From IMG/VR virus record IMGVR_UViG_3300031857_000082, positions 1-64,000 of that record: a DNA stretch of 64,000 nt. One strand, given 5' to 3'. The position numbers were made by a program, and so were the translations under genes. How positions within the stretch are numbered: the stretch's first letter is position 1; the number at the start of each line of letters is the position of its first letter. Shown here piece by piece: positions 1 to 7,052 of the stretch. Under the pieces are notes generated by a model. It was not told the origin of the DNA. It saw only the letters and a list, made by a program, of their open reading frames with translations, and did not search any database. Source of the DNA: a virus.

Positions 1-214
1 ACTCTCTAGATATTTTACCTGATTCTAAATATACCCCGCCCCAAACGCCCCACTCTTGATTGCTAACAGCATATGCAAGACATTGTCTTTGTGCTGGACA
101 CTTTGAACACAATGTATCTACTCCTTCAGCAACTATTGGATCTTCCTCATATTTTTCAAAAAATAGATTGGTATCCATGTTTATACATGAGCGATCTTCA
201 CTAAACTTGTACAT
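1..214 (-). CDS. whiB: WhiB-family iron-sulfur transcription factor (3' end outside window)
   Basis: Partial gene read from 214 off the left edge. The 71 visible residues have the WhiB layout: C10, then C36-x2-C39-x5-C45, followed by the turn motif GVWGG at 56-60. In the family these four cysteines hold a [4Fe-4S] cluster and the protein binds the host primary sigma factor to modulate transcription. I chose the ATG at 214 rather than the one at 178 because only the longer form contains the first cluster cysteine. It overlaps the preceding gene by 14 bases and is the last visible member of the small-gene run that begins at 1667. Phage WhiB proteins are known to interfere with host WhiB function, but the target here is unknown. 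Family assignment is strong. Confidence 0.9.
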   Translation of the reverse strand, partial: MYKFSEDRSCINMDTNLFFEKYEEDPIVAEGVDTLCSKCPAQRQCLAYAVSNQEWGVWGGVYLESGKISRE

Positions 215-422
215 GTGCTAGAAACCTATCTGGAATCTGCCACACACCATAATCCACCATGTCATACCTATATTGAGTTTTCCATTTGCCATCTTTAAAC
301 ACTCCACCTTTATTATAATATCCATCATCTTCTGTGTAAACAACCACTGTCCAGTTATCCCACTCAAAGTTAGGATTATTATTAATAATTGTATCCATTT
401 GTTCTTTGCTATTTACTATCAT
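201..422 (-). CDS. Small hypothetical protein, 73 aa
   Basis: Not recognised. The protein is acidic and rich in aromatic residues (several Trp and Tyr), with no signal peptide or membrane segment, so it is probably a small soluble cytoplasmic protein. The ATG at 422 is preceded by AAGGA about six bases upstream. It starts inside the end of the membrane-protein gene (14-base overlap) and its own end overlaps the whiB start by 14 bases, so the three are translationally coupled. Its position downstream of the 1688-1716 promoter suggests expression with the other accessory genes. Confidence 0.75.
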   Translation of the reverse strand: MIVNSKEQMDTIINNNPNFEWDNWTVVVYTEDDGYYNKGGVFKDGKWKTQYRYDMVDYGVWQIPDRFLAHVQV

Positions 423-675
423 TATTTATCCTTAAACTAACTGTAAACGCTATAAAAATTAAAACAAATTGTACAATAACAGAAAATATAAATCCTGGTT
501 GTCCAGTCATTATTCCGTATGCTATTGTTGTTCCTTGTAATAATATAAACGATAAAAACATTAGTGCAAGACTAAATCTGTTGTTATTGCCTAATGATAT
601 TGATGCCATAGTCATATAGAAAAATAATTGAACTCCAAACATAACGTATGACCACTGCTCTAGGTTAAGGTTCAT
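409..675 (-). CDS. Small membrane protein with three predicted transmembrane segments
   Basis: 88 residues with three hydrophobic stretches at about residues 8-29, 33-58 and 62-83, and a short charged tail ending in Asn-Asp-Ser-Lys. No enzyme motif is visible. A membrane location is a safe inference; the function is unknown. A holin role is possible on size and topology, but the gene is far from the lysis-like genes at 47-49 kb and lies in the small accessory cluster, where membrane proteins often alter host physiology or exclude other phages. The ATG at 675 sits in a TAATG junction with the upstream gene. Confidence 0.75.
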   Translation of the reverse strand: MNLNLEQWSYVMFGVQLFFYMTMASISLGNNNRFSLALMFLSFILLQGTTIAYGIMTGQPGFIFSVIVQFVLIFIAFTVSLRINNDSK

Positions 676-1022
676 TAGTATCTAAACACCCCAACTTCAC
701 ATGTATCTACTCCCTGTGCCAACATAGTCATTTTTGACAAAGACTCTTTCGGTGCACTAAAAAAGGCAAAATAGTTAACGTGTTCAATATTTTCTGATAC
801 CCACGCTGCATATACTTTGTGAAAAGATATCTTAAATCCTTTTTGTTTTAAAAAGTTTTCTGATGAATTACAGAATGCTGCTGTAAAATTATTTATAGCG
901 TGCGGCCCTAAAGACCATACTTGAATTTCGTTATCTTTGATATTAGACAATGCCACACTCATAGCCCTCATAAAGATCTCGTAATCTGAGAAAGATTTTG
1001 TTCCCTCTACAGCGATAATCAT
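675..1022 (-). CDS. Hypothetical protein, possibly SLOG/DUF2493-like fold
   Basis: 115 residues. The N-terminus reads as a hydrophobic beta strand followed by Gly-Thr and a Phe-Ser-Asp-Tyr segment (residues 2-14). This resembles the start of small SLOG/DUF2493-type Rossmann proteins, in which a strand, a G-x-R/S-x-F-x-D turn and a helix come first. A second strand near residue 33 (EIQVWSLG) would fit the next unit. The similarity is weak and the usual Gly-Gly-Ala-x-Gly-Ala-Asp motif is not evident, so I treat it as a hint only. Soluble, one gene of the coupled cluster 1667-1, overlapping the next upstream gene by four bases (ATGA-type). Confidence 0.7.
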   Translation of the reverse strand: MIIAVEGTKSFSDYEIFMRAMSVALSNIKDNEIQVWSLGPHAINNFTAAFCNSSENFLKQKGFKISFHKVYAAWVSENIEHVNYFAFFSAPKESLSKMTMLAQGVDTCEVGVFRY

Positions 1023-1285
1023 TGTTGTCCAATCGTATTTAGTAGATCATGGATATCGTCTTCAGACATTCCCATAGAATCTACTTTTTCTTTTTTCCTC
1101 ATACTTATTTTTCCATCAATAACTTCTGAGGTATATAGTATATTATTATAGACCCAATAGGCCTTATTGTCAACAGTTGATACCTTGATTATTTGCTCAT
1201 CATTGTTTAACTTTAAATATTTATAATTCCATAGAAAAAAAAGAACAGTACACAAAATTGTTAAAGAAAGTTGAAGGTATTCCAT
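1019..1285 (-). CDS. Small membrane-anchored protein with AYWV motif (paralogue of next upstream gene)
   Basis: 88 residues: one N-terminal membrane segment (about 6-24) followed by a soluble domain. The soluble part shares a pattern with the product of the gene at 1292-1522: hydrophobic strand, Asp, AYWV, Asn-Asn, Ile-Tyr, Ser, Val, Asp-Gly, Ile, then an acidic helix ending in a Leu-Leu-x-x-Ile-like run. This indicates tandem duplication with gain or loss of the membrane anchor. No function recognised. No good Shine-Dalgarno is visible before the ATG at 1285, but the spacing from the previous stop is only six bases, so coupling is likely. Confidence 0.7.
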   Translation of the reverse strand: MEYLQLSLTILCTVLFFLWNYKYLKLNNDEQIIKVSTVDNKAYWVYNNILYTSEVIDGKISMRKKEKVDSMGMSEDDIHDLLNTIGQQ

Positions 1286-1291
1286 ATTGTT

Positions 1292-1522
1292 TTATTCTGA
1301 TATGCTATCTATAATTTTTAGAAGATTCTTTGTTTCTCTCTCATTTAATGAGAAAACATCTATCTCTAATGCATTATCTACATCTATAAAGCCATCATCT
1401 GATACTCTTGATTTATAGATGCTATTGTTTTTTACCCAGTAGGCGTAATCGTTTACAATTGCTACTGATACGTTACTATTTTTAAGAGTTTTTTGCATTT
1501 GTGTCAGTCTCTTCTCTGGCAT
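1292..1522 (-). CDS. Small soluble AYWV-motif protein (paralogue of 1019-1285)
   Basis: The reading frame is open from an ATG at 1663, but its first part is antagonised by a better-supported gene at 1482-1667 in another frame. The part with a paralogue starts later, so I place the start at the ATG at 1522 (76 aa). An ATG at 1498 (68 aa), which has a purine-rich stretch about ten bases upstream, is the alternative. The conserved block is strand, Asn-Asp, AYWV, Lys-Asn-Asn, Ile-Tyr-Lys-Ser, then Asp-Asp-Gly and a C-terminal helix. Compared with its neighbour it lacks the membrane anchor. Function unknown. Confidence 0.6.
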   Translation of the reverse strand: MPEKRLTQMQKTLKNSNVSVAIVNDYAYWVKNNSIYKSRVSDDGFIDVDNALEIDVFSLNERETKNLLKIIDSISE

Positions 1523-1667
1523 TGGTGGAGTCTTGAATAGTTCCTGAAGATTGTCCTTCTTTAAACTCTTGCTGTAGTTTATATAATACAAAATCAAACT
1601 CCAGTTGTGCACACTTGTTGCGATAATACTGAAGCATAGTTTTGAGAATTTGGTTATCTTCATTCAT
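1482..1667 (-). CDS. Small charged protein, first gene of the accessory cluster
   Basis: 61 residues, helix-forming at the N-terminus and ending in an acidic, Thr/Asn-rich tail. Not recognised. Start choice is well supported: GAGGAG lies five bases before the ATG at 1667, and the promoter at 1688-1716 would start RNA a few bases before that site. It overlaps the downstream AYWV gene (41 bases with the 1522 start, 17 with the 1498 start), so a short stretch is read in two frames. Being first behind a strong-looking promoter suggests early expression; this is inference. Confidence 0.65.
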   Translation of the reverse strand: MNEDNQILKTMLQYYRNKCAQLEFDFVLYKLQQEFKEGQSSGTIQDSTNAREETDTNAKNS

Positions 1668-1687
1668 TTCAACTCCTCTTTTGTCTA

Positions 1688-1716
1688 ATTCTACACTGTT
1701 TGCTATTGTTTGTCAA
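1688..1716 (-). promoter_or_regulatory. Sigma70-type promoter for the small-gene cluster
   Basis: On the minus strand TTGACA (1711-1716), a 17-base spacer and TAGAAT (1688-1693). It overlaps the 3' end of the 441-aa gene and points at the gene starting at 1667, so the predicted start of transcription is about 1681. The -10 context GTGTAGAAT is the same as in the nrdJ promoter. Confidence 0.75.
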
Positions 1717-3028
1717 TATTTTTACGAAGTGAAAAAGGAGATTCTTGCCAGACTGTATCGTTTGATTTTTGAGATCTTATATTCATAATTGCATTTCTTT
1801 TAGATTTAGCCCAGGCATATCCAGAGTCTCCACCCCAGAGAAGCCAAGCAATCTTTCCATTAGAAGGTCTTTCTGAGTTGTTCCAGTCTTTACCTTGTTT
1901 GTCTACTTCATGACGTGAAAAGAAAGAATACATTCTTAATACCGTTCCAGGACTCAATTCTTTTCTATTTGCTAAATCTCTTGCACGTGCAACCCCAACT
2001 GCGGTGCCACCTCTGCCAAATTTTCTTCTTAATTCTAATCCTCTACGAGCGTTTGATGCCATTGATTCTGTTGGTTTTAGGTCTAAATCTTCTAAAGATC
2101 TTTTTTCTAAATCTATTTCTTCCATAGATTTTTTAACATTTAATGTTTTCATTTTGTGTCCAACAACAGTATCTGTTGGTTTTCCATCACGATATAGTCT
2201 TATCGCTACTGCTGGATCTTCTGGTGTTCCATTGATTTCAAATGAACTATTTGGAACTTTAAACTTTCCATTTCTAATAACTCTAATTACTTTTCCTTCT
2301 GCTCTACCGCCGCTTGAATTCCAAGATACCATTTGTCCGACACGAACTGAGTCTGCCTTATCCATTGAGTGACCCATCATATCTTCTTCGGTTCCAATTA
2401 ACATAGCCTCTGATGATTTAAATGCTGTAAATAAATCAGTTCCTTGCCAACTACCATTTGACTCCTCATACATTCTTATTAGTATTGCTGGGTCTTCTGG
2501 TGTTGCAACAACCTCAAATTCTGATCCGCCTGCAAGGCTTCCATCTCTCATTACATGTTCAATTTTTCCATGAGCCATTCCTTTAGAATATGGTCCCATT
2601 GCAAACATTCCTTCTTGCATTTCATGTTCTGCTTTGATTAAGTCTGGGCAGCATTCAATGTCTGCTTTTTTAACTGGTACGCAATTTGGAACCATTTGAC
2701 CGTTTTGACCTGGTTTCATTCCACGTTGAACATATCCATCCCAACAAGGTGATTTTTTATTTGTTTCTTCGTGATAAGAGGCCATATGCTCTGGACAATT
2801 TTTTGGATCAACACACTCTTCCATTGAATGAGGATTTTTGTTAGGGGTGTCTTCGTTTGTAATAACCCCTTCATGCATTTTTTTACTGTTTGCTTCAGCA
2901 GCATAAATTGCTCTTTGTTGATCAACAGCCTCTCTACGAGAAGGGTGGCAACCCTTTACATCTCCATCTGGACCGACAACGGCATAGCCGCTGCAGCCAG
3001 GCTGATTTCTTCTAATATCATAAGGCAT
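1703..3028 (-). CDS. Phage protein with two Tudor-like repeats and a conserved C-terminal domain, 441 aa
   Basis: Modular protein. The N-terminal ~45 residues have a Cys-containing segment (C12, C27) with an Arg-Arg-Glu-Ala helix. Residues ~60-130 carry six further cysteines. Two related segments follow, at about 148-215 and 230-300, each with G-x-V/I, a charged turn, a hydrophobic strand and a TPEDPA block. They resemble DUF2945/hypervirulence-associated Tudor-type domains. The C-terminal ~110 residues (SNARRGLELRRKFGRGG, then a WLLWGGD block) form a separate conserved-looking domain that I have seen associated with phage prohead-protease or portal-linked proteins. It lies directly downstream of terminase. 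A virion or packaging role is plausible but unproven. A -10 element ends six bases before its ATG and there is no Shine-Dalgarno. Confidence 0.8.
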   Translation of the reverse strand: MPYDIRRNQPGCSGYAVVGPDGDVKGCHPSRREAVDQQRAIYAAEANSKKMHEGVITNEDTPNKNPHSMEECVDPKNCPEHMASYHEETNKKSPCWDGYVQRGMKPGQNGQMVPNCVPVKKADIECCPDLIKAEHEMQEGMFAMGPYSKGMAHGKIEHVMRDGSLAGGSEFEVVATPEDPAILIRMYEESNGSWQGTDLFTAFKSSEAMLIGTEEDMMGHSMDKADSVRVGQMVSWNSSGGRAEGKVIRVIRNGKFKVPNSSFEINGTPEDPAVAIRLYRDGKPTDTVVGHKMKTLNVKKSMEEIDLEKRSLEDLDLKPTESMASNARRGLELRRKFGRGGTAVGVARARDLANRKELSPGTVLRMYSFFSRHEVDKQGKDWNNSERPSNGKIAWLLWGGDSGYAWAKSKRNAIMNIRSQKSNDTVWQESPFSLRKNIDKQ

Positions 3029-3030
3029 AA

Positions 3031-3384
3031 TTAAATTATATCACCATTATTATGTTTTCTCAAAAGGTTTTCAATAAAGAACCTTTCTTCATCTGGAAGA
3101 CTATCCTTTATTTTTACAGTTTCTTCTTTTAACATTACCATTGCTGTGCCATCTTTGTCAAAATTCATCTCTATCAACCCTTTACTCCACATAGAAAAGG
3201 CTAGTTCGTTAACTGTTTTAAAATGTTCATCCCATAAGGCTGGAACTAGATATTCACATTCAGGAGTAAGGTTATATGTAAATTGATCAGATATAGAGTC
3301 ATACCCAACTATTTCAACAGCACCTATTTCTATTAAATGTTCTAAGAAGTCTTTTCTATTATCTTCTTCTGAACTATCTATCAT
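3031..3384 (-). CDS. Hypothetical protein next to terminase, 117 aa
   Basis: Soluble, acidic, mostly helical, with an N-terminal block (residues 1-50) that could be a winged-helix-like fold and a C-terminal helix rich in Glu, Arg and Lys. No catalytic motif. The ATG at 3384 overlaps the stop of the large terminase gene by four bases, so the two are probably co-translated and the product may act in packaging. The last codons contain the TATAAT box used to propose a promoter for the next gene. Not recognised as a named family. Confidence 0.75.
   Translation of the reverse strand: MIDSSEEDNRKDFLEHLIEIGAVEIVGYDSISDQFTYNLTPECEYLVPALWDEHFKTVNELAFSMWSKGLIEMNFDKDGTAMVMLKEETVKIKDSLPDEERFFIENLLRKHNNGDII
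3035..3043 (-). promoter_or_regulatory. Extended -10 promoter, leaderless configuration, for the 441-aa gene
   Basis: Minus strand TGA-TATAAT with only six bases between the hexamer and the ATG at 3028. No purine-rich ribosome-binding site fits in that gap and none lies just upstream. The expected transcription start therefore falls on or next to the initiation codon. No -35 match. Confidence 0.5.
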
Positions 3385-5171
3385 ATTAGTCTATACCCTC
3401 CGCCCCAGTCTCCTATTCTACCTCTAATCTTTTCTTTTGGAAGACCATCTTCATCTCTAGATGAATCATTGTCTACTCCACCCCTAGACCAAGTATGAAT
3501 GTCTATTTCTTTTATCCTGTCTCTTTGAGCGTGGGCAATTGCATTATATACAGAGCCACACATAGCGTCTGCTAAGTCCTTAGATTTTTTTCTAGGATGA
3601 TCTACTTTATTACTACTCATAATTCTAAGTTCTAACATTTCTTCTAAAAGAATATCTATGTGTGGAGCGACTACTCTATCTTCATAAATTAACATAGACA
3701 AGTCTTCATAATGTTTTTTAGCAACAGATAAAGTATCTGTTTTAATTCCTACTTGTTTTAACTCTTGTTGAATATCAAAAGACTGCCATCTATCAAATGT
3801 AACAAGTCCTAAATTAAAACCATTTCTTCTTAAATCTATAATCCAATTTTTTACCTCGCTTAGATCTACAGGACCTTCACGCTTTGGCTCCCACCAAGCA
3901 ATAGCATCTACAACTACAAATGGAACTATCTGTTCATAATTATTAAATGATTGGACACTTACCCATTTATCTACGTGAGCAATTGATACAGCACACTTGT
4001 CATGCTTTTGTGCTAAGTCAGCATGAACAAAATACTCTACATCTTCCTTTGGCTTAAATGTTAAATCAAATCTTCTATTAGTATCTAATGGATTTCTTGA
4101 AGATAAAGCCCTTTCAACTTTTTCTCTTGACTTAAAAAATGCATCTGAAGATACTGTTGGCATGCAAGCAAAACGCATAAGTGCATCTGCTGCATCTGTA
4201 AAAAATGCAATTTTAAAATCTTCAATCTTTCTTGTTGGATTCATTTCCCAAGTAGGTCTACGAAGTGCAAAAACTCCAGGGAACTTATAAGATAAAATAT
4301 TATCTTCTTCCCATTCAATAGCAAACTTATTAGATGGATCATCTTCAGACAATGTTGGATTAATTATAAATTCATGACTTCTTATTGTTGTTTCTTTATC
4401 TGCAATTACATCGTCATATCTTTGTGATATAAAGTCTCCTTTATACCTTGGAAATGATAGCAATATAACCTTGCCATAGTCTGGAAAACGAGAGTCTACA
4501 GATCCTCTAAAGGCTTTATAAAGGTTGTCTGCTGTCTTTCCTTGATCATTACCTCCAGCACCCTCCATAGCAAATCCAGATATTTCATCAAGAACTGCAA
4601 GCATTAAGTTTAATCCTTCTGCAGATTCACGTTCAGAATGTCCAGAGTAAACTGTAATTGATTTATTAAATTCAATGCTATCAATCTTTGGCTCTTTATA
4701 TTTGCCAGCAAACCAAGGGGAACCTTCAATTTTAGATTTAAACCCTTTAAAAAATACGTTCTTTGCCTGTTGTGCGTTAACTGCTACGTTAATTAAATCT
4801 ATTGCATCGTTTGATGGTTTACCAAAATATCTCGATGGGTCTTTGAGACAAAGAAGTTTATAAACAATGTAAGCACAGCCAATGGTAGAAGTATGGTCTT
4901 TACCACTACCTTTTCCACACATAAGAATAACTTCAGACTTAGTGTATTTTTTATAATGTTCATTACCGTCCTCTTTTCCTAACCATCTTTCAACATCTTC
5001 TTTTTTATAAATTTGACTCATGCATTCTACTAAAGTATATTGGTACTCAGATAATTCTGGCATATTAAGATAGTCTTTACTTCTTACAAAAGTTTTTACA
5101 TCTACTGGCATTTCCTCAAAAGGACTTTCGTCCAACGCCTCTATAAACTCACTAAAATCAATCGTTGTCAA
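3381..5171 (-). CDS. terL: Terminase large subunit (DNA packaging ATPase-nuclease)
   Basis: 596 residues, normal size for the family. The N-terminal ATPase has a Walker A-like CGKGSGKD at 85-92 and a Walker B hydrophobic strand ending in D195-E196 (VLDE). The C-terminal RNase H-like nuclease shows spaced acidic residues: D385 in a HADLAQ segment, D460 in VTFD and D532/D535 in KDLADAMCG. Together these drive genome translocation into the procapsid and cut the concatemer. It overlaps the small subunit gene by 14 bases. The Walker A ends in Lys-Asp instead of the usual Lys-Ser/Thr. The gene is far from the portal gene (39-41 kb), at the end of the replication block. Confidence 0.93.
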   Translation of the reverse strand: MTTIDFSEFIEALDESPFEEMPVDVKTFVRSKDYLNMPELSEYQYTLVECMSQIYKKEDVERWLGKEDGNEHYKKYTKSEVILMCGKGSGKDHTSTIGCAYIVYKLLCLKDPSRYFGKPSNDAIDLINVAVNAQQAKNVFFKGFKSKIEGSPWFAGKYKEPKIDSIEFNKSITVYSGHSERESAEGLNLMLAVLDEISGFAMEGAGGNDQGKTADNLYKAFRGSVDSRFPDYGKVILLSFPRYKGDFISQRYDDVIADKETTIRSHEFIINPTLSEDDPSNKFAIEWEEDNILSYKFPGVFALRRPTWEMNPTRKIEDFKIAFFTDAADALMRFACMPTVSSDAFFKSREKVERALSSRNPLDTNRRFDLTFKPKEDVEYFVHADLAQKHDKCAVSIAHVDKWVSVQSFNNYEQIVPFVVVDAIAWWEPKREGPVDLSEVKNWIIDLRRNGFNLGLVTFDRWQSFDIQQELKQVGIKTDTLSVAKKHYEDLSMLIYEDRVVAPHIDILLEEMLELRIMSSNKVDHPRKKSKDLADAMCGSVYNAIAHAQRDRIKEIDIHTWSRGGVDNDSSRDEDGLPKEKIRGRIGDWGGGYRLI

Positions 5172-5676
5172 TTACTACCACCTCTGTTTGCACTTCAGAA
5201 AGTCTTCTCATAATTTCTTCACGAATTTCTGGATGCTTTGAGGCTACTTCTTTAAGGATTCCAATTAGAACTCCTTGCTTTCTTTCCATTTCAATTATCT
5301 GTTCTGCTATTTCTTTATTATCTAATAAGCCTGCTTTTTGTAGCATTTCAAGTCTTTTGCTTTCAATGTCTGCTATCAATTTGATAGCGGTTGTTTTTGC
5401 TGTAAGATTAGCAGTAGAATCTGCAGAGTCAATTACTTCATAAGTCTTTTTAATTAAAGATGAATAGTGTTGGTCTGCACCAGCAAGGGCTTCTTTTGCT
5501 CTCATGTGAATTGCTTGATTGTTTGAGATCATAGATCTCCAATCATTAAGAAGAGACAGTACTTTTTGACGAGGCATGTCTAGTTCTTTTGAAATTTGAG
5601 AAGCGTCATAACCCTTAAGGTATTCTGCAGCAACCTGATTTACCAGGTCTAAGTGTTTAACTAATTCATCATTCAT
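5158..5676 (-). CDS. terS: Terminase small subunit (DNA recognition)
   Basis: 172 residues. Residues ~15-50 form a helix-turn-helix (AAEYLKGYDASQISKELDMP) followed by a long alpha-helical region with heptad-like spacing to the C-terminus, the usual plan for small terminases: DNA-binding head, oligomerising coiled coil and a short tail. It sits immediately upstream of and overlaps the large subunit gene, which is the strongest support. Its start overlaps the end of the DUF1599-like gene by eight bases. It should bind the packaging site and load the large subunit. Confidence 0.8.
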   Translation of the reverse strand: MNDELVKHLDLVNQVAAEYLKGYDASQISKELDMPRQKVLSLLNDWRSMISNNQAIHMRAKEALAGADQHYSSLIKKTYEVIDSADSTANLTAKTTAIKLIADIESKRLEMLQKAGLLDNKEIAEQIIEMERKQGVLIGILKEVASKHPEIREEIMRRLSEVQTEVVVIDND

Positions 5677-6001
5677 TGTTTAATGTCCTTAACAATACAA
5701 GGTAGCCAATAAGATCTAAGATTGTATCTTCTGATGCGTATTCTTTGCCTTTATGTATTCTATTAAGTTTATCATCAATACGAATAAATATTTGTTCTTT
5801 TGGGGTAGACTTACTAAATATATTAATAGGATGGCTATATGAACTACCATAAGATTGATTCTTACTAATAAGTAGTTTGGCTATATCCAGACATTCATCT
5901 AATATCTTTCTACCCGCTGGTGCTTGGGTAGACATGTCTTTGACAATTCTCATCTTATCTTCAAGTTCTTTTTCAAAGTTTGGAATTTTATACTCTGCCA
6001 T
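5669..6001 (-). CDS. DUF1599-like (nucleotide-modification-associated) protein
   Basis: 110 residues, soluble. The central and C-terminal part has the family pattern K-N-x-x-Y-G-S-S, then P-I-N-I-F-S, a RIDDKLNRI helix and a final EDTxxDLIGYLVLL helix, as in the DUF1599 group found in many phages. Family members occur next to nucleotide-modifying enzymes in some genomes; a defined reaction is not established and no such enzyme sits beside it here. Placed between a small HTH gene and the terminase genes. Confidence 0.75.
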   Translation of the reverse strand: MAEYKIPNFEKELEDKMRIVKDMSTQAPAGRKILDECLDIAKLLISKNQSYGSSYSHPINIFSKSTPKEQIFIRIDDKLNRIHKGKEYASEDTILDLIGYLVLLRTLNNE

Positions 6002-6003
6002 TT

Positions 6004-6153
6004 TTACCTCTTTGATTTTCTAAGACCAAACTTGGCAAGATATACATATATAGTTTCAACAGATGCTCCACACTCTTTGGCAATTTCTTGAGGGCTTTTC
6101 TTATCAATTTGATACCTTTTCTTTAACCAAGCCTCGCTTGTATATAGTTTCAT
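6004..6153 (-). CDS. Small helix-turn-helix protein, 49 aa
   Basis: Residues ~17-45 form a clear helix-turn-helix (SPQEIAKECGASVETIYVYL) of the type seen in small transposase-like or regulatory phage proteins, ending in a basic tail. I prefer the ATG at 6153 to the in-frame ATG at 6198, because the longer form adds an odd hydrophobic leader. AGAGGG lies about ten bases upstream. It follows the RuvC-like gene by seven bases. It probably binds DNA; whether it regulates terminase-region transcription is unknown. A candidate promoter overlaps its start codon. Confidence 0.65.
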   Translation of the reverse strand: MKLYTSEAWLKKRYQIDKKSPQEIAKECGASVETIYVYLAKFGLRKSKR

Positions 6154-6180
6154 TTTATCACTACCCTCTTGTCTTGTCAA
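6152..6180 (-). promoter_or_regulatory. Candidate sigma70-type promoter ahead of the terminase genes
   Basis: Minus strand TTGACA (6175-6180), 17-base spacer, TAAAAT (6152-6157). The hexamers and spacing are good, but the -10 box overlaps the ATG of the small HTH gene at 6153. If active it would serve the DUF1599-like and terminase genes from a start near 6145, and not the HTH gene. A chance match in coding DNA cannot be excluded. Confidence 0.4.
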
Positions 6181-6772
6181 GATTATGAGGTTGATCAACT
6201 AACTTGCTCCAGTTTTCAGATGAATACCAGCCTATTGCAATAGAATCTGCAACATCGTCATCTTCAACATTTAAATCAAACTGCATATTAATCTTTCTAA
6301 TAGTCTTTCCTTTTCTCATTTCTCTTTCTTTTGTTTTGTAGAATGAGTAAGATTTATCATTACCATACAGATCTTTTACTGCTAACTTTTCTTCTTTGGT
6401 TAGTTTGCCATTACCAATCCAATTTTGCCAAGATACGGGAGAACAAGAAACTATTGGAGTTTTTTTATACATCTGGCTAGCACCCAATATTGCACCTTGA
6501 ACAAGTGATAAGTTTATTGCAGTCTTTTGTGAATTTGTAAATATTGCTGACTCTATAACTATGGCATCAATTTCATAATCTTTTAAGAATGATGCTATTT
6601 TTTTAGTTGCATCTCCTGTTTTTTCATAAACATGATTTCCATAAAAATTAACTTTGCCAAACTTAATAAGTTTTCTTTCTGTAAATACAGAAAAGGCCAT
6701 TGAGTTTGTTGAAGCATCTATTGCTAAGATTGTATTGGGTTGACCAATATATCTTAATTTACTTTTGCTCAT
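6161..6772 (-). CDS. RuvC-like Holliday-junction resolvase
   Basis: 203 residues. The RNase H-like fold is signalled by D19 in the first strand (LAIDAST), E74 at the end of the fourth (AIVIESAIF) and D173/D176 near the C-terminus (DDVADSIAIGWY). This is the RuvC arrangement of metal-binding residues. It should cleave four-way junctions made by recombination, clearing branches before packaging. I start it at the ATG at 6772, not the upstream in-frame TTG; AAAGGA lies about eleven bases before it. It overlaps the zinc-protein gene upstream by 14 bases and stands between the recombination genes and the terminase. Confidence 0.85.
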   Translation of the reverse strand: MSKSKLRYIGQPNTILAIDASTNSMAFSVFTERKLIKFGKVNFYGNHVYEKTGDATKKIASFLKDYEIDAIVIESAIFTNSQKTAINLSLVQGAILGASQMYKKTPIVSCSPVSWQNWIGNGKLTKEEKLAVKDLYGNDKSYSFYKTKEREMRKGKTIRKINMQFDLNVEDDDVADSIAIGWYSSENWSKLVDQPHNLDKTRG

Positions 6773-7052
6773 AATCAAAAAAGTCCTTTATCTCTTTTAT
6801 TACCCTGTCTAATTTTTTGCTACTAACCATACAAGTATCACAGAAACCATTGTCATTATAAATGCTAAGAAGGGTACCACAATTACCAGCACAACGGCGA
6901 TCTTTCCCCATTCGCTCTTTGGCTTTTGTAATTCTGTAACGTTGTACAATTTTTTGTTTAGTTGCAAGAGACCTGCATGTACTATCGCAGTAAATTTGGT
7001 TTTTAGTCGGTGTCTCAAAAGAGTCATCGCACCATTCGCAATATTTTATCAT
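6759..7052 (-). CDS. Small protein with two four-cysteine zinc sites
   Basis: 97 residues with two Cys4 clusters: C5-x2-C8...C22-x3-C26 and C54-x3-C58...C71-x2-C74, joined by a basic helical linker. Each looks like a treble-clef or ribbon zinc site. No catalytic signature (for instance no HNH) is present, so a structural or nucleic-acid-binding role is the best guess. It overlaps the Cas4-like nuclease gene by four bases and the RuvC-like gene by 14, which implies coordinated synthesis with recombination proteins. Confidence 0.7.
   Translation of the reverse strand: MIKYCEWCDDSFETPTKNQIYCDSTCRSLATKQKIVQRYRITKAKERMGKDRRCAGNCGTLLSIYNDNGFCDTCMVSSKKLDRVIKEIKDFFDYEQK

Noticed and set aside
409-675. 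Second holin
   Set aside because: Three membrane segments fit, but it is in the accessory cluster away from the lysis-like genes; left as a membrane protein.
1292-1663. Single 123-aa gene from the ATG at 1663
   Set aside because: Its first ~47 codons conflict with a frame that has the promoter, GAGGAG site and a plausible protein; only the later part has a paralogue.
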